A stretch of DNA of 35,270 nucleotides from Gammaproteobacteria bacterium. Lineage in GTDB: Bacteria > Pseudomonadota > Gammaproteobacteria > Ga0077536. Location: assembly GCA_019747795.1 (NCBI GenBank), contig JAIEQK010000264.1, positions 1 to 35,270 on the forward strand, written 5' to 3'. Each line of letters starts with the position of its first letter. Positions within the stretch are counted from its first letter, which is position 1. The position numbers and the translations under genes were made by a program. Shown one piece after another: positions 15,518-24,076 of the stretch. The notes beneath the pieces were generated by a model that did no database searches, was not told where the DNA came from, and was given only the letters and a program-made list of their open reading frames with translations.

Positions 15518-16282
15518 TCACGTCGCGCCGCGGGCGTCGTGCGCGAGCAGGAGATCGTGGTAGAGCGCGATCAGCACGGTGGTGATCAGCGGCAGCGCGA
15601 GCGTGTAGAGCAGCAGCGTGCCGGCGTTCACCAGGAAGGCGAGCAGCGGCGCGTCGAGCGCGCCGGCGCTGATCCCGAGCGCGGACATGATCGGCAACAC
15701 CTGGCCCACGAGTCCCAGCACCACGACCAGCGTGGTCGGCGCCGACACGATCAGCGACCCCCGCCACCAGTGTCCGCGCAGCAGCGCGAAGCTGCGCTTG
15801 TGGCTCTCGACAGTGCCGCGGTCCTCGGCGATCAGGACGACGGGGTAGAGCATCAGCGCCACGCCGAGATAGATGCCGGGCACGATCAGCACGGCGAGAC
15901 CGATGGACACCAGCAGGGCATAGAGCGCGGTCGCCGCCAGGGTGCGCGGCAGCAGGCGCAGGGCGCGCCGCAGAGCGCTGCCCAGGCCCATGTCCTGGCC
16001 GTAGGCCCGCGCCCAGCAGCGCGCCGTCATCGCCATCCAGGGCACCAGGCTCGCCACCAGGCAGAGCAGGACCGTCAGCATCGCGCCTTCGTCCGGCAGC
16101 GGCGATCGCGATGCGCCGCGCGCGGCGAGCAGCGTCGGCAGATGGGGCAGCAGCGCGATGGCCTGTGCGGCGACAGCGAGGGGCGCGCTCACGGCGAGCG
16201 TGTCGCGGTACAGCGCGACGCCGGTGGCCAGCACGCCGCGCGCCGACTGGGACGAGGTCGGCAGATGGAACCCGTCGCTCAT
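15518..16282 (-). CDS. Integral membrane protein, uncharacterised
   Basis: A 254-aa protein with about six hydrophobic segments (for example TLAATALYALLVSIGLAVLI, VPGIYLGVALMLYPVVLIAE, TTLVVVLGLVGQVLPIM). The GIYLGVALMLYPVVLIAEDR and ALLRGHWWR-type segments resemble the YciC-like / BPSS1780-like groups of membrane proteins in proteobacteria, which have no established function. It lies on the minus strand just upstream of MITE copy 1. The gap to the ketopantoate reductase-like gene upstream is 51 bp, so the two probably form one transcript. Confidence 0.7.
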   Translation of the reverse strand: MSDGFHLPTSSQSARGVLATGVALYRDTLAVSAPLAVAAQAIALLPHLPTLLAARGASRSPLPDEGAMLTVLLCLVASLVPWMAMTARCWARAYGQDMGLGSALRRALRLLPRTLAATALYALLVSIGLAVLIVPGIYLGVALMLYPVVLIAEDRGTVESHKRSFALLRGHWWRGSLIVSAPTTLVVVLGLVGQVLPIMSALGISAGALDAPLLAFLVNAGTLLLYTLALPLITTVLIALYHDLLLAHDARGAT

Positions 16283-16333
16283 GGCGGCCTCCTGTCGCCC
16301 GCGCCGCCGCGCGTCGCGCAGTATAGGCGCGCC

Positions 16334-17371
16334 TCACGCATCCGCGGCGAGGAGCGGCGCGAGCGCGGCGAGGTTGTCCAGGCTGATGCCGCGCCGGCCG
16401 GCCTCGATGTCCTCGACCATGGCGGCCAGCCGCGCGTTCAAGGGCGCCGGCGCGCCACAGGCGTTCGCCTCGGCGGCGAGGTAGCCGTTCAGGAAGCCGA
16501 TCTCGGTGCGCCGTCCCCGCTCCAGGCTCTGCAGCGCCGAGGGGCGCACCGCGCCGTAGGGCGCGGCGAGCCCCGCCACCGCTGCGTCGCACGCGTCGCG
16601 CGTCGCGGCATCGGCCGCGTGCGGCAGGTAGAAGCGATGATGATCGATCACGACCTGTTCGAGCGTCACGCCGCGCGCCCGCGCGGTGTCCAGCGCTTCG
16701 CGGTAGGCACGCAGGAAGAGCGCCCGTCCGTCCGCGCGCGCGACCAGTTCGCCGAGCGTGAGTCCCGACACCGCGCACAGCCCGGAGACCGCGCAGTTCC
16801 ACGCGAGCTTGGCCCAGAGCACGCCGCTGATGTTGGCGCTGAGGGTGGTCGGTACGACGTGATCCAGCAGGGCCTTCAGCGCGACCAGCGGCGGCGAACT
16901 GGCAGCACCCGGCTGGCCGATGAAGATCTCGCCGCCACTGGTGCGCCGATACTCGCCCGGCGCCAGCATCTGCGCGCCGAAGGCCACGCTTGCGACCAGG
17001 GTGCGCGCCGCGCCGGCCAGCGCCGCCACGCGCTCGCCGACCATGCCGTTCTGGAACGTCACCACGTGACCCGTGGCGCAGAGCCGCGGCAGGCAGTCGC
17101 GCGCCGCCTGTTCGACCGCGCCGGCCATCATCGCGAGCATGAGCCAGTCGCAGCGGAGATCGGGCGGCAGTTCGTGCTCCGCGGTGTACACCGCGGCGCG
17201 CGCCTGCTGGCGGCCCGCCGGCGTCTCGAGCACGAGGCCGTGCGCGCGGATCGCGGCGGTGATGGCCGGGTTGGCGGTCAGCAGCGTGACGTCTTGGCCT
17301 GCCGCCAGCAGCGCGCCGGCCAGCACGCCGCCGACGCTGCCCACGCCGGCGAGGAGAATGCGTGCGCCCAT
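16334..17371 (-). CDS. 2-dehydropantoate 2-reductase (ketopantoate reductase) family protein
   Basis: A 345-aa protein, longer than typical PanE (about 300). The N-terminal Rossmann motif is G9-V-G11-S-V-G14, with N108 in FQNGM. The ApbA/PanE C-terminal helical domain has the catalytic-type K188 in LWAKLAWN and the substrate-binding TEIGFLNGYL. Known members reduce ketopantoate with NADPH in pantothenate (CoA) synthesis, but many paralogues act on other 2-oxoacids; no other pan gene is nearby. It is followed closely by the membrane protein gene, and MITE copy 2 sits 32 bp upstream of its start, where its promoter should be. Confidence 0.85.
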   Translation of the reverse strand: MGARILLAGVGSVGGVLAGALLAAGQDVTLLTANPAITAAIRAHGLVLETPAGRQQARAAVYTAEHELPPDLRCDWLMLAMMAGAVEQAARDCLPRLCATGHVVTFQNGMVGERVAALAGAARTLVASVAFGAQMLAPGEYRRTSGGEIFIGQPGAASSPPLVALKALLDHVVPTTLSANISGVLWAKLAWNCAVSGLCAVSGLTLGELVARADGRALFLRAYREALDTARARGVTLEQVVIDHHRFYLPHAADAATRDACDAAVAGLAAPYGAVRPSALQSLERGRRTEIGFLNGYLAAEANACGAPAPLNARLAAMVEDIEAGRRGISLDNLAALAPLLAADA

Positions 17372-17403
17372 GGGGTTCCGAGTACGAATGGCGAGCCGCG
17401 ATT

Positions 17404-17587
17404 CTAGCCCGCATTTCTCGCACGCCTTCCGCTGTGGCCGCCGACCCTGCGCGCAGACTCAGGCCGTGCTCGTAAGACCCGCCTCGACATAGTGTCGACC
17501 ATGCCCTCGTCGTCTTTTGCCCCGCAAGGCCCGAATTGGCGGCATCTCGACGCCCTCGCGACGAACACGTGTGAGAAATACCGGCCG
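17404..17587. mobile_element. MITE-like element, copy 2 (diverged)
   Basis: Starts CTAGCCCGCATTTCTCGCAC and ends with GAACACGTGTGAGAAATACC, in the same orientation as copy 1. The terminal repeats are no longer perfect, and by eye the interior is roughly three-quarters identical to copy 1. It lies in the divergent gap between the ketopantoate reductase-like and VOC genes, and may contribute promoter sequence to either. Confidence 0.7.
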
Positions 17588-17666
17588 GCGCGCGGGCGGC
17601 GCGCGGCTTCGCCTGCGCGTGGCGATTTGCTGTAATCGATGCTTCGTGTCACTCAGGAAGCCGCCC

Positions 17667-18191
17667 ATGTCCCAGCCGCTCTACACCGTGCGTCAGCTCG
17701 CCTACGTGGTGCGCGATCTCGATGCCGCGCTCGATTACTGGACGAAGGTGGTGAAGGCCGGCCCGTTCTTCGTCGCCGAGCACTGCCCGCTCCGCGACCA
17801 GCGCTACTTCGGCCGTCCGTCCGCCGTCGACCTCAACATCGCGCTCGGCAACAGCGGTGCCCTGCAGATCGAACTCATCCAGCAGTTGAACGACGAACCG
17901 TCGGTCTACCAGGAGTTCCTCGCGAGCGGACGTGTGGGCGTGCATCACTTCGGGCTCATGCCGGTCGACTACGCCGCGACCTGCGCCGAGTACCGCGCGC
18001 GCGGCCACGCGGCGGCGTTCCAGTGCACGGTGGGCGGCGCGGAACTCACCTACTTCGACACCGTCGCGACGCTCGGCCACTACGTCGAACTGTGGGACAA
18101 CCACGCGGTGTTCAAGGATCTCTTCGACATGGTCGAGCAGGCTGCGGTCGGCTGGGACGGCCGTGACCCGGTGCGCGCGCTGCCGCTGTGA
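17667..18191 (+). CDS. VOC (glyoxalase/bleomycin resistance) family protein
   Basis: A 174-aa protein with one vicinal-oxygen-chelate domain: QLAYVVRDLDAALDYWTKVV opens the first beta-alpha-beta module, GVHHFGLMPVDY the second, and GHYVELWDN supplies the last metal-ligand-type Glu. The second module carries the His (VHHFG). Such proteins include isomerases, dioxygenases and lyases; the AGPFFVAEHCP and QIELIQQ segments resemble methylmalonyl-CoA epimerase-like VOC proteins often found with ring or steroid catabolism, but no specific reaction is claimed. It overlaps the symporter gene by 4 bp, so it may act on what that carrier imports. Confidence 0.85.
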   Translation: MSQPLYTVRQLAYVVRDLDAALDYWTKVVKAGPFFVAEHCPLRDQRYFGRPSAVDLNIALGNSGALQIELIQQLNDEPSVYQEFLASGRVGVHHFGLMPVDYAATCAEYRARGHAAAFQCTVGGAELTYFDTVATLGHYVELWDNHAVFKDLFDMVEQAAVGWDGRDPVRALPL

Positions 18192-19444
18192 CGACGCACA
18201 CCGGCGCGGGCGGCGCCTCGAGCCGCCTGACGCGTTTCATCCTGCTGGCGTTGGTGACGGGGGGCGCCTGCGGCCTGTACGTGCACGCCGCCCTGCCAGC
18301 CGAGGCCGCGCGCTTCGCGGCCGGCGTCCAGCTGTTGCCGCTGGCCTTCCTGCGCCTCATCAAGATGATCATCTCGCCGCTGGTGTTCGCCACGCTGACC
18401 GTCGGCATCGGGCGCATGGGCGACGTGGCGACGGTCGGCCGGGTGGGCGGCAAGGCGCTCGCGTGGTTCATGTTCGCCTCGCTCATGTCGCTGTCGCTGG
18501 GACTGCTGCTGGTCGGCTGGCTGGAGCCTGGCAAGGCCGTGCAGCTCGAGCTGCCGACCGCGGCCGCGAGCGGCGTGGAGCGCGGCGCGCTGAGCCTCAA
18601 GGGCTTCCTCGAGCACACCATCCCGACCAGCGTGGTGGACGCGATGGCCCGCAACGAGATCCTGCAGCTGGTGGTGTTCTCTGTGTTCTTCGGCACCGCC
18701 ATGGCGGCGCTCGGCGAACGCACGCGCCAGCTCGCCGACGTGCTCGACGCGCTCGGCCACGTAATGCTGAAGGTCACGTCCTACGTGATGCTCGCCGCGC
18801 CACTTGCGGTGTTCGGCGCGCTGGCGAGCGCGGTCGCCAAGGATGGTCTCGCGGTGCTCGGCGCCTACGGCGTGTTCATGCTCGAGTTCTACGCGAGCCT
18901 GGGCGTGTTGTGGCTGGTGCTGCTGGGGCTCGGCGTCGCGATGCTCGGGCCGCGCGTGCTGCGCCTGGTGCGGCGCCTGCGCGAGCCGCTCCTGCTCGCG
19001 TTCTCGACCGCGAGCTCGGAAGCCGCCTATCCGAAGACCTTGGAAGAGCTCGAGCGCTTCGGCGCGAGCCCGCGCATCGCGAGCTTCGTGCTGCCGCTCG
19101 GCTACTCCTTCAATCTCGACGGCTCGATGATGTATTGCACCTTCGCGGTGATGTTCATCGCGCAGGTGTACGGCATCGAACTCGCCTTCGGTGAGCAGGT
19201 CGCCATGCTCGCCGTGCTGATGCTGACCTCCAAGGGCATCGCCGGCGTGCCGCGCGCGTCACTGGTGGTGATCGCCGCCACGCTGGCGCAGTTCAACATT
19301 CCCGAGGCCGGCCTGCTGCTCCTGCTCGGCATCGACCATTTCCTCGACATGGGCCGCTCCGCGACCAACGTCATCGGCAACAGCCTCGCGACGGTGCTGG
19401 TGTCGCATTGGGAAGGCGAGCTCAAGCACGATCACGCCTTGTAG
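18188..19444 (+). CDS. Dicarboxylate/amino acid:cation symporter (DAACS family)
   Basis: A 418-aa membrane protein starting at GTG in a GTGA overlap with the VOC gene. It shows the GltP/DctA fold: LRLIKMIISPLVFATLTVGI early on, the serine-rich hairpin LLAFSTASSEAAYPKTLEEL, the FVLPLGYSFNLDGSMMYCTF segment, and near the end IDHFLDMGRSATNVIGNSLA, which carries the cation- and substrate-binding NMDG-like and D-x3-R-x2-N motifs. It should import C4-dicarboxylates, glutamate or a related acid with H+ or Na+. The TAG stop is part of the TGTAG start of a REP-like repeat. Confidence 0.93.
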   Translation: MTTHTGAGGASSRLTRFILLALVTGGACGLYVHAALPAEAARFAAGVQLLPLAFLRLIKMIISPLVFATLTVGIGRMGDVATVGRVGGKALAWFMFASLMSLSLGLLLVGWLEPGKAVQLELPTAAASGVERGALSLKGFLEHTIPTSVVDAMARNEILQLVVFSVFFGTAMAALGERTRQLADVLDALGHVMLKVTSYVMLAAPLAVFGALASAVAKDGLAVLGAYGVFMLEFYASLGVLWLVLLGLGVAMLGPRVLRLVRRLREPLLLAFSTASSEAAYPKTLEELERFGASPRIASFVLPLGYSFNLDGSMMYCTFAVMFIAQVYGIELAFGEQVAMLAVLMLTSKGIAGVPRASLVVIAATLAQFNIPEAGLLLLLGIDHFLDMGRSATNVIGNSLATVLVSHWEGELKHDHAL

Positions 19445-19473
19445 GTCGGGTTTCAACCCGACGTTCGTTCCAG
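19440..19473. repeat. REP-like half unit
   Basis: TGTAG, palindrome GTCGGGTTTCAACCCGAC at 19445-19462, then GTTCGTTCCAG. It matches the left half of the units at 1711 and 2948. The right half is absent and a different palindromic repeat begins 12 bp later. The stop codon of the symporter gene lies in its first bases. Confidence 0.8.
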
Positions 19474-19484
19474 AGCGCGTCGCA

Positions 19485-19539
19485 GCCAAACGGGGACAGA
19501 CCACGGTTGCGAAGCAACCGTGGTCTGTCCCCGTTTGGC
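19485..19539. repeat. Perfect 26-bp hairpin repeat (GGGGACAGACCACGGTT family), copy 1
   Basis: GCCAAACGGGGACAGACCAC (continuing to 19510) is exactly inverted after a 3-nt GAA loop, ending at 19539. It lies between the convergent symporter and luciferase-like genes, 3 bp from the stop of the latter. A second copy is at 29425-29465. It could end transcription from both sides, although no T tract follows. Confidence 0.85.
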
Positions 19540-19542
19540 CCT

Positions 19543-20451
19543 TCAATCGAACACCGCGAACAATTCCTCGAAGGCCTGCAACTGGCCGCCGTTGGCGGAG
19601 CTCGGCACCAGTATCGGAGTCTTCACGCCGGCCTCGTACCAGCGCGCGAGTTCCTCGCGGATGCGTGACGGCGGGCCGGCGAGCGTGGTGTCGTCCAGCC
19701 ACTGGTCGCTCAAGGCCTCGCCGACGCGGTCCAGCCGCTGCTCGGCGACGCAGCGTTCCACCGCGTCCATCTCCGCGCCGTAGCCGGCTTCACGCCAGTA
19801 GTTGCGGTAGTTGGGCAGCAGCGCGTAGCTCGACAGGGTCTTGCGGTTGACCGCGCGCGCGGTGGCGAGGTCGTCGTGCACGCAGGTCGGAATCATGTTC
19901 GCGACGAAGAACGCCTCGTCGGCGCGCTTCTCCGCCGGCACGCCCGCGAGAGAGAAGGCCATGTGGCTGCGCGCGGCATTGGCGAACACCAGGCCGTCGC
20001 CCACCTCCACCGCGAGCGCGATCATGCGTCGGCGGAGCGTCGCGAGCACCACCGGCGGCAGCGCGCCGGCGCGGTTGGCGGCGCGGTAGGCCGTCACGAA
20101 GGCGCGGGTGTCCTCCAGCGGCTTCCCGCCGGCGAGGCCGCGGGTGGCGAGCGAGGGCGCGTGGGCGACACCGATGCCGAAGCGGAAGCGGCCGGGCGCG
20201 AGTTCGTGGATGAAGGCGGTGGTCTGGGCGTAGTCCTCCGCCTGCCGGTAGTAGATCGGCTGCACCGTGGTGCCGAAGGGGATGGTGTCGGTGGCCAGCG
20301 CGAGCGCTTCGCAGAGCGCGAGGCCGTCGCCGAAGCTCGGGCAGTAGAGCCCAGCGTAACCGCGGGCTTCGATTTCCTTGGCCAGCGCCAGCGTGCGCTG
20401 GCGGCGACCGGGAACGGCAGCGAGACTGAGAGCGGGTTTCGCGAGCGACAT
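19543..20451 (-). CDS. Luciferase-like (LLM class) flavin-dependent oxidoreductase
   Basis: A 302-aa TIM-barrel protein of the bacterial luciferase/F420-dependent superfamily. Recognisable blocks are AKEIEARGYAGLYCPSFGDG, the T-x-PFGTTVQPIYYRQ strand, FIHELAPGRFRFGIGVAHAP and, near the end, GPPSRIREELARWYEAGVKT. The cofactor may be FMN or F420, which this family does not allow one to decide by eye. The start at 20451 gives MSLAKPALSLAAVPG. It stands alone; the RhlE gene upstream on the same strand is separated by 75 bp. Confidence 0.88.
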   Translation of the reverse strand: MSLAKPALSLAAVPGRRQRTLALAKEIEARGYAGLYCPSFGDGLALCEALALATDTIPFGTTVQPIYYRQAEDYAQTTAFIHELAPGRFRFGIGVAHAPSLATRGLAGGKPLEDTRAFVTAYRAANRAGALPPVVLATLRRRMIALAVEVGDGLVFANAARSHMAFSLAGVPAEKRADEAFFVANMIPTCVHDDLATARAVNRKTLSSYALLPNYRNYWREAGYGAEMDAVERCVAEQRLDRVGEALSDQWLDDTTLAGPPSRIREELARWYEAGVKTPILVPSSANGGQLQAFEELFAVFD

Positions 20452-20526
20452 GCCGGGCTACCTGCGCGGGTGGAGTCGGCGGTCATTGTAGACCGCCGCT
20501 CCGCGTGGGCGACCCGAGCCCGAGCG

Positions 20527-21885
20527 TCAGGCGGCCGGGCGACGCGGCGCCTGGCCGTGGCCCTGGCGGACTTGGACGTTGCCGTTGACGTTGCCATTGC
20601 CGCCGCCGCCGCCGCTGCGCTTGCGACGCCGCTTGCGCTGCTGGCCGCCGGGGGCGTCCTTGGTCTCTTTGCGCGGCGCCGCCGGCTGCTGCGCGCGTGC
20701 GCGACGCTCCTGCTGCTCGGCCACGCGATCGGCGCCCAGTGACTGCGCGGTCTGCGGCACGAAGCCGGCGGCCTCGGCCACCGGCAGACGACGCTTCACC
20801 AGGCGCTCGATGGCGCGCAGCTGCGAAGTCTCCTCGCGGTCGACCAACGACACGGCATGCCCGTCGGCGCCGGCGCGACCGGTGCGGCCGATGCGATGCA
20901 CGTAGTCTTCCGGCACGTGGGGCAGCTCGAAATTCACCACCTGCGGCAGCTGGTCGATGTCCAGGCCACGCGCGGCGATGTCGGTCGCGACCAGCACCTG
21001 GATGCGGTTCGACTTGAAGTCCTCGAGCGCGCGGGTGCGGGCGTTCTGGCTCTTGTTGCCGTGGATCGCGGCCGCATCGATGTTCTCGCGCGCCAGCTTG
21101 CGCGCGAGGCGATCGGCGCCGTGCTTGGTGCGGGTGAAGACCAGCACCTGGTGCCAGTCGTGCAGCTTGATCAGGTGCGCGAGCAGCGCCGGCTTCTGAT
21201 CCTGCTCGACGTGGTAGATCTCCTGGGTCACGGTGTCGGCGGCGACCCGCTCGGAGTTGACGGTGATCTCCTGCGGCTGGTGCAGGATGCCCTGCGCGAG
21301 CTGGCGGATGTCGGGATTGAAGGTCGCCGAGAACAGCAGGTTCTGGCGCTTGGCCGGCAGCAGCTTCAGCACCTTGCGGATGTCGTGGATGAAGCCCATG
21401 TCGAGCATGCGGTCGGCTTCGTCGAGGATCAGCACTTCGAGGTGCTTGAAGTTCACCTCGCCCTGGCTGTGCAGGTCGAGCAGGCGGCCGGGGGTCGCGA
21501 CCAGGATGTCCAGGCCGCGGCGCAGGACGTCGATCTGCGGATTGATGCCGACGCCGCCGAACACCACCGCGCTCTTGAGCTTCAGGTGCGCGCCGTACTG
21601 CACCAGGCATTCCTGGATCTGCGCGGCGAGTTCACGGGTGGGGGCGAGGATCAGCGCGCGCGGCGCGCGCCGTTGGGCGCCCTCGGCGGCCGCCAGGCGC
21701 TGCAGCAGGGGCAGCGCGAAGGCGGCGGTCTTGCCGGTACCGGTCTGGGCGGCGGCCATCAGGTCGCGGCCGGACAGCACCGCCGGAATGGCCTGGCGCT
21801 GGATCGGGGTGGGCGTGCTATAGCCTTGCGCTTCAACCGCGCGCAGCAGGGTCTCGGCCAGGCCGAGGGAGGCAAATGTGGTCAA
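20527..21885 (-). CDS. rhlE: DEAD-box ATP-dependent RNA helicase, RhlE type
   Basis: A 452-aa helicase with every core motif: Q motif ([13 protein letters not shown]), motif I Q47TGTGKT53, motif [11 protein letters not shown], motif III FSATF, motif [12 protein letters not shown] and motif [12 protein letters not shown]. The C-terminal tail is basic and Gly/Asn-rich ([12 protein letters not shown], then repeats of NGNVNGNV), an RNA-binding extension. The start is a TTG at 21885 with AAGG 8 bp upstream; no ATG is available at the right place. It unwinds RNA in ribosome assembly and mRNA decay. The 150-bp leader upstream is unassigned and could hold an autoregulatory 5' UTR. Confidence 0.93.
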   Translation of the reverse strand: MTTFASLGLAETLLRAVEAQGYSTPTPIQRQAIPAVLSGRDLMAAAQTGTGKTAAFALPLLQRLAAAEGAQRRAPRALILAPTRELAAQIQECLVQYGAHLKLKSAVVFGGVGINPQIDVLRRGLDILVATPGRLLDLHSQGEVNFKHLEVLILDEADRMLDMGFIHDIRKVLKLLPAKRQNLLFSATFNPDIRQLAQGILHQPQEITVNSERVAADTVTQEIYHVEQDQKPALLAHLIKLHDWHQVLVFTRTKHGADRLARKLARENIDAAAIHGNKSQNARTRALEDFKSNRIQVLVATDIAARGLDIDQLPQVVNFELPHVPEDYVHRIGRTGRAGADGHAVSLVDREETSQLRAIERLVKRRLPVAEAAGFVPQTAQSLGADRVAEQQERRARAQQPAAPRKETKDAPGGQQRKRRRKRSGGGGGNGNVNGNVQVRQGHGQAPRRPAA

Positions 21886-22036
21886 TGTATAAACCTTGCG
21901 AAGTTGCCGGCACGCGCTGCCGGCGATGCGGGTGTGTCGAGACGACGCGCGTTGTCAGGGCGGGCAGGACACCAGCGGCACGTCGCCGCTGCGGCGCACA
22001 GCTTAGCCCATATGGCGGCCGCAGGCGAGGCGCGCT

Positions 22037-22639
22037 TCAGTTCATGCGGATGTTGAAGGCCACCGAGACCCGCGCTTCGTCGGTCTGGTTGGGCGTCACC
22101 CAGTGCCTGAGCCAGCCGGGAAAGAACAGGATGTCACCCTCGACGGGCGTGATGCTCACGGCCTGTTCCATCAGCGGCGTGCTCGCGCCGAGCTTGGTGT
22201 AGCAGCGCCAGTGGGACGTCGGGCTGCCCTCGCGCGCGTCGAGGAACTGGATCAGGCCCTGGTCGGCGTGGTCGATCTTGAGGTACACGCAGCCGGACAG
22301 CACTGCGTCCGGATGGGTGTGCAGGGCATTGAAGTGCCCGCGACGGTTGACGTTGGCCCACAGGAGGCCGTCGTCGAACACGCCGCGCGGCGAGAATTCG
22401 GGCGCCACCTGGTTGGCGAGCGCCATGATGCGGCCGATGAGCCAGCCGAATTCGGCGTGCCGGTAGAGGTCGTCGTCGCTCTGCCAGCCGTCGAAATTAG
22501 TGCGCTCCACGCCCTGGGCCGCCACCTCCAGCACCTCGATGCGCGCCAGCATGGCGGCGCGCTGCGCTGGCCAGTCGGGCGTGTCCGCCGCCAGGTTGGT
22601 CCGCCACACCGGCGTGTAGAAGAGTCGCATTTCCTGCAT
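22037..22639 (-). CDS. Putative 2OG-Fe(II) oxygenase (TIGR02466-like)
   Basis: A 200-aa protein. The double-stranded beta-helix shows GHFNALHTHPDAVLSGCVYLK and, near the end, GDILFFPGWLRHWVTPN with a following RVSVAFN; these supply the metal histidines and the Arg that usually binds 2-oxoglutarate. The pattern fits the TIGR02466 family of uncharacterised 2OG-Fe(II) oxygenases. The ATG at 22639 has GGAG 7 bp upstream and is preferred to the ATG three codons later. Target unknown. It is divergent from paaA. Confidence 0.8.
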   Translation of the reverse strand: MQEMRLFYTPVWRTNLAADTPDWPAQRAAMLARIEVLEVAAQGVERTNFDGWQSDDDLYRHAEFGWLIGRIMALANQVAPEFSPRGVFDDGLLWANVNRRGHFNALHTHPDAVLSGCVYLKIDHADQGLIQFLDAREGSPTSHWRCYTKLGASTPLMEQAVSITPVEGDILFFPGWLRHWVTPNQTDEARVSVAFNIRMN

Positions 22640-22735
22640 CGCGAGTCTCCGATGTCGCGAGTTCGTCCTTCTGTCCGGCCGCGATTGTAGGGCAGGGCAG
22701 CGCCAGGGCGGAGGTCCGTTCTTGCTACAAAAATC

Positions 22736-22762
22736 TTGACCGAATGAATAATTCTGTAATAC
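22736..22762 (+). promoter_or_regulatory. Likely promoter/operator of the paa operon
   Basis: TTGACC (22736-22741) and TAATAC (22757-22762) with a 15-bp spacer that contains the inverted repeat GAATGAATAATTC. The stretch 22728-22762 is sharply AT-rich within GC-rich DNA and ends 58 bp before the paaA start. PaaX, encoded at the operon's end, is the obvious candidate to bind here; that is inference. Confidence 0.5.
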
Positions 22763-22820
22763 GTTGCGCTCGTCCGCCGCGGGCCGCGTCGCCCGCTCCA
22801 CCCACACGAGGCTGCTCCCC

Positions 22821-23777
22821 ATGGCCGACCAACCCTTGACCGATCCCCTCGCCCGTTTCGAGCGCACCATCGCCGCCGAAGAGAAGATCGAGCCGCGCGA
22901 CTGGATGCCGGACAAGTACCGCCAGAATCTCATCCGCCAGATCTCCCAGCACGCGCACTCCGAGGTCGTGGGGCAGTTGCCCGAGGGCAACTGGATCACC
23001 CGTGCCCCGAGCCTGCGACGCAAGGCCATCCTGCTGGCCAAGGTTCAGGACGAGGCGGGACATGGGCTCTATCTCTACAGCGCGGCCGAGACCTTGGGCG
23101 TATCGCGCGAGCAGATGCTGGACGACCTGCTGTCGGGCAAGGCCAAGTACGCCAGCATCTTCAACTACCCGACCTTGTCCTGGGCCGACGTCGGCGCCAT
23201 CGGCTGGCTGGTGGATGGTGCTGCGATCGTCAACCAGATCTCGCTGTGTCGCACCTCCTACGGTCCCTACGCGCGCGCCATGGTGCGCATCTGCAAGGAG
23301 GAGAGCTTCCATCAGCGCCAGGGCTTCGAAATCATGCAGACGCTCGCCGCCGGCACGCCGGAGCAGAAGGCCATGGCGCAGGACGCGCTCGACCGCTGGT
23401 GGTGGCCGACCCTGATGATGTTCGGGCCGCACGATGCCGAGTCGGCGCACAGCCAGCAGTCCATGCAGTGGAAGATCAAGCGCCAGTCGAACGACGAACT
23501 CAGGCAGAAGTTCGTCGACCAGACCGCCCTGCAGGCCGCGCACATCGGCCTCGTCATTCCCGACCCCGAACTCAAGTGGAACGAAGCGCGCGGCCATTAC
23601 GACTTCGGCGAGATCGACTGGGAGGAATTCAACCGCGTGCTGAACGGCCACGGGCCGTGCAACCGCGCGCGTCTCGCCGCGCGACGCAAGGCCCACGAGG
23701 ACGGTCAGTGGGTGCGTGACGCGATGATGGCCCATGCCGACAAAGAGGCGGCCCGCGCGCGCGGCGTCGCGGCCTGA
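22821..23777 (+). CDS. paaA: 1,2-phenylacetyl-CoA epoxidase, catalytic subunit A
   Basis: A 318-aa ferritin-like di-iron oxygenase subunit of normal length. Iron ligand motifs are seen in [20 protein letters not shown] (E-x2-H) and [17 protein letters not shown] (second E-x2-H), with CoA-binding basic residues in [17 protein letters not shown]. With PaaC as structural partner it epoxidises the ring of phenylacetyl-CoA using O2 and electrons from PaaE. It is first in a tight run paaA-B-C-D-E-X. Confidence 0.97.
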   Translation: MADQPLTDPLARFERTIAAEEKIEPRDWMPDKYRQNLIRQISQHAHSEVVGQLPEGNWITRAPSLRRKAILLAKVQDEAGHGLYLYSAAETLGVSREQMLDDLLSGKAKYASIFNYPTLSWADVGAIGWLVDGAAIVNQISLCRTSYGPYARAMVRICKEESFHQRQGFEIMQTLAAGTPEQKAMAQDALDRWWWPTLMMFGPHDAESAHSQQSMQWKIKRQSNDELRQKFVDQTALQAAHIGLVIPDPELKWNEARGHYDFGEIDWEEFNRVLNGHGPCNRARLAARRKAHEDGQWVRDAMMAHADKEAARARGVAA

Positions 23778-23791
23778 TCAGGAGAGCATCG

Positions 23792-24076
23792 ATGAGCAGC
23801 AAGCATCTGCCGCTGTGGGAAGTCTTCATCCGTAGCCGGCGCGGTCTCGATCACAAGCACATCGGCAGCCTGCACGCCGCCGATCCCGAACAGGCGCTGC
23901 AGGCCGCGCGTGACACCTACACGCGACGCCAGGAGGGCGTCAGCATCTGGGTGGTGCGCTCGTCCGACATCCATGCCAGCCAGTTCGAGGACGAGGCGGC
24001 GTTCTTCGACCCGGCGGCGGACAAGATCTACCGTCACCCGACCTTCTACGACGTGCCCGAAGAGTTGAAGCTGTGA
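23792..24076 (+). CDS. paaB: 1,2-phenylacetyl-CoA epoxidase, subunit B
   Basis: A 94-aa protein opening LPLWEVFIRSRRGLDHKHIG and containing ARDTYTRRQEGVSIWVVRSS, near-invariant PaaB sequence. It has no cofactor and bridges PaaAC heterotetramers in the multicomponent oxygenase. It starts 14 bp after paaA with GGAG upstream and overlaps paaC by 4 bp. Confidence 0.96.
   Translation: MSSKHLPLWEVFIRSRRGLDHKHIGSLHAADPEQALQAARDTYTRRQEGVSIWVVRSSDIHASQFEDEAAFFDPAADKIYRHPTFYDVPEELKL

Noticed and set aside
15491-17407. 638-codon plus-strand frame opposite the membrane protein and ketopantoate reductase-like genes
   Set aside because: Low-complexity Arg/Gln/Glu composition with no domain, and antisense to two recognisable genes.
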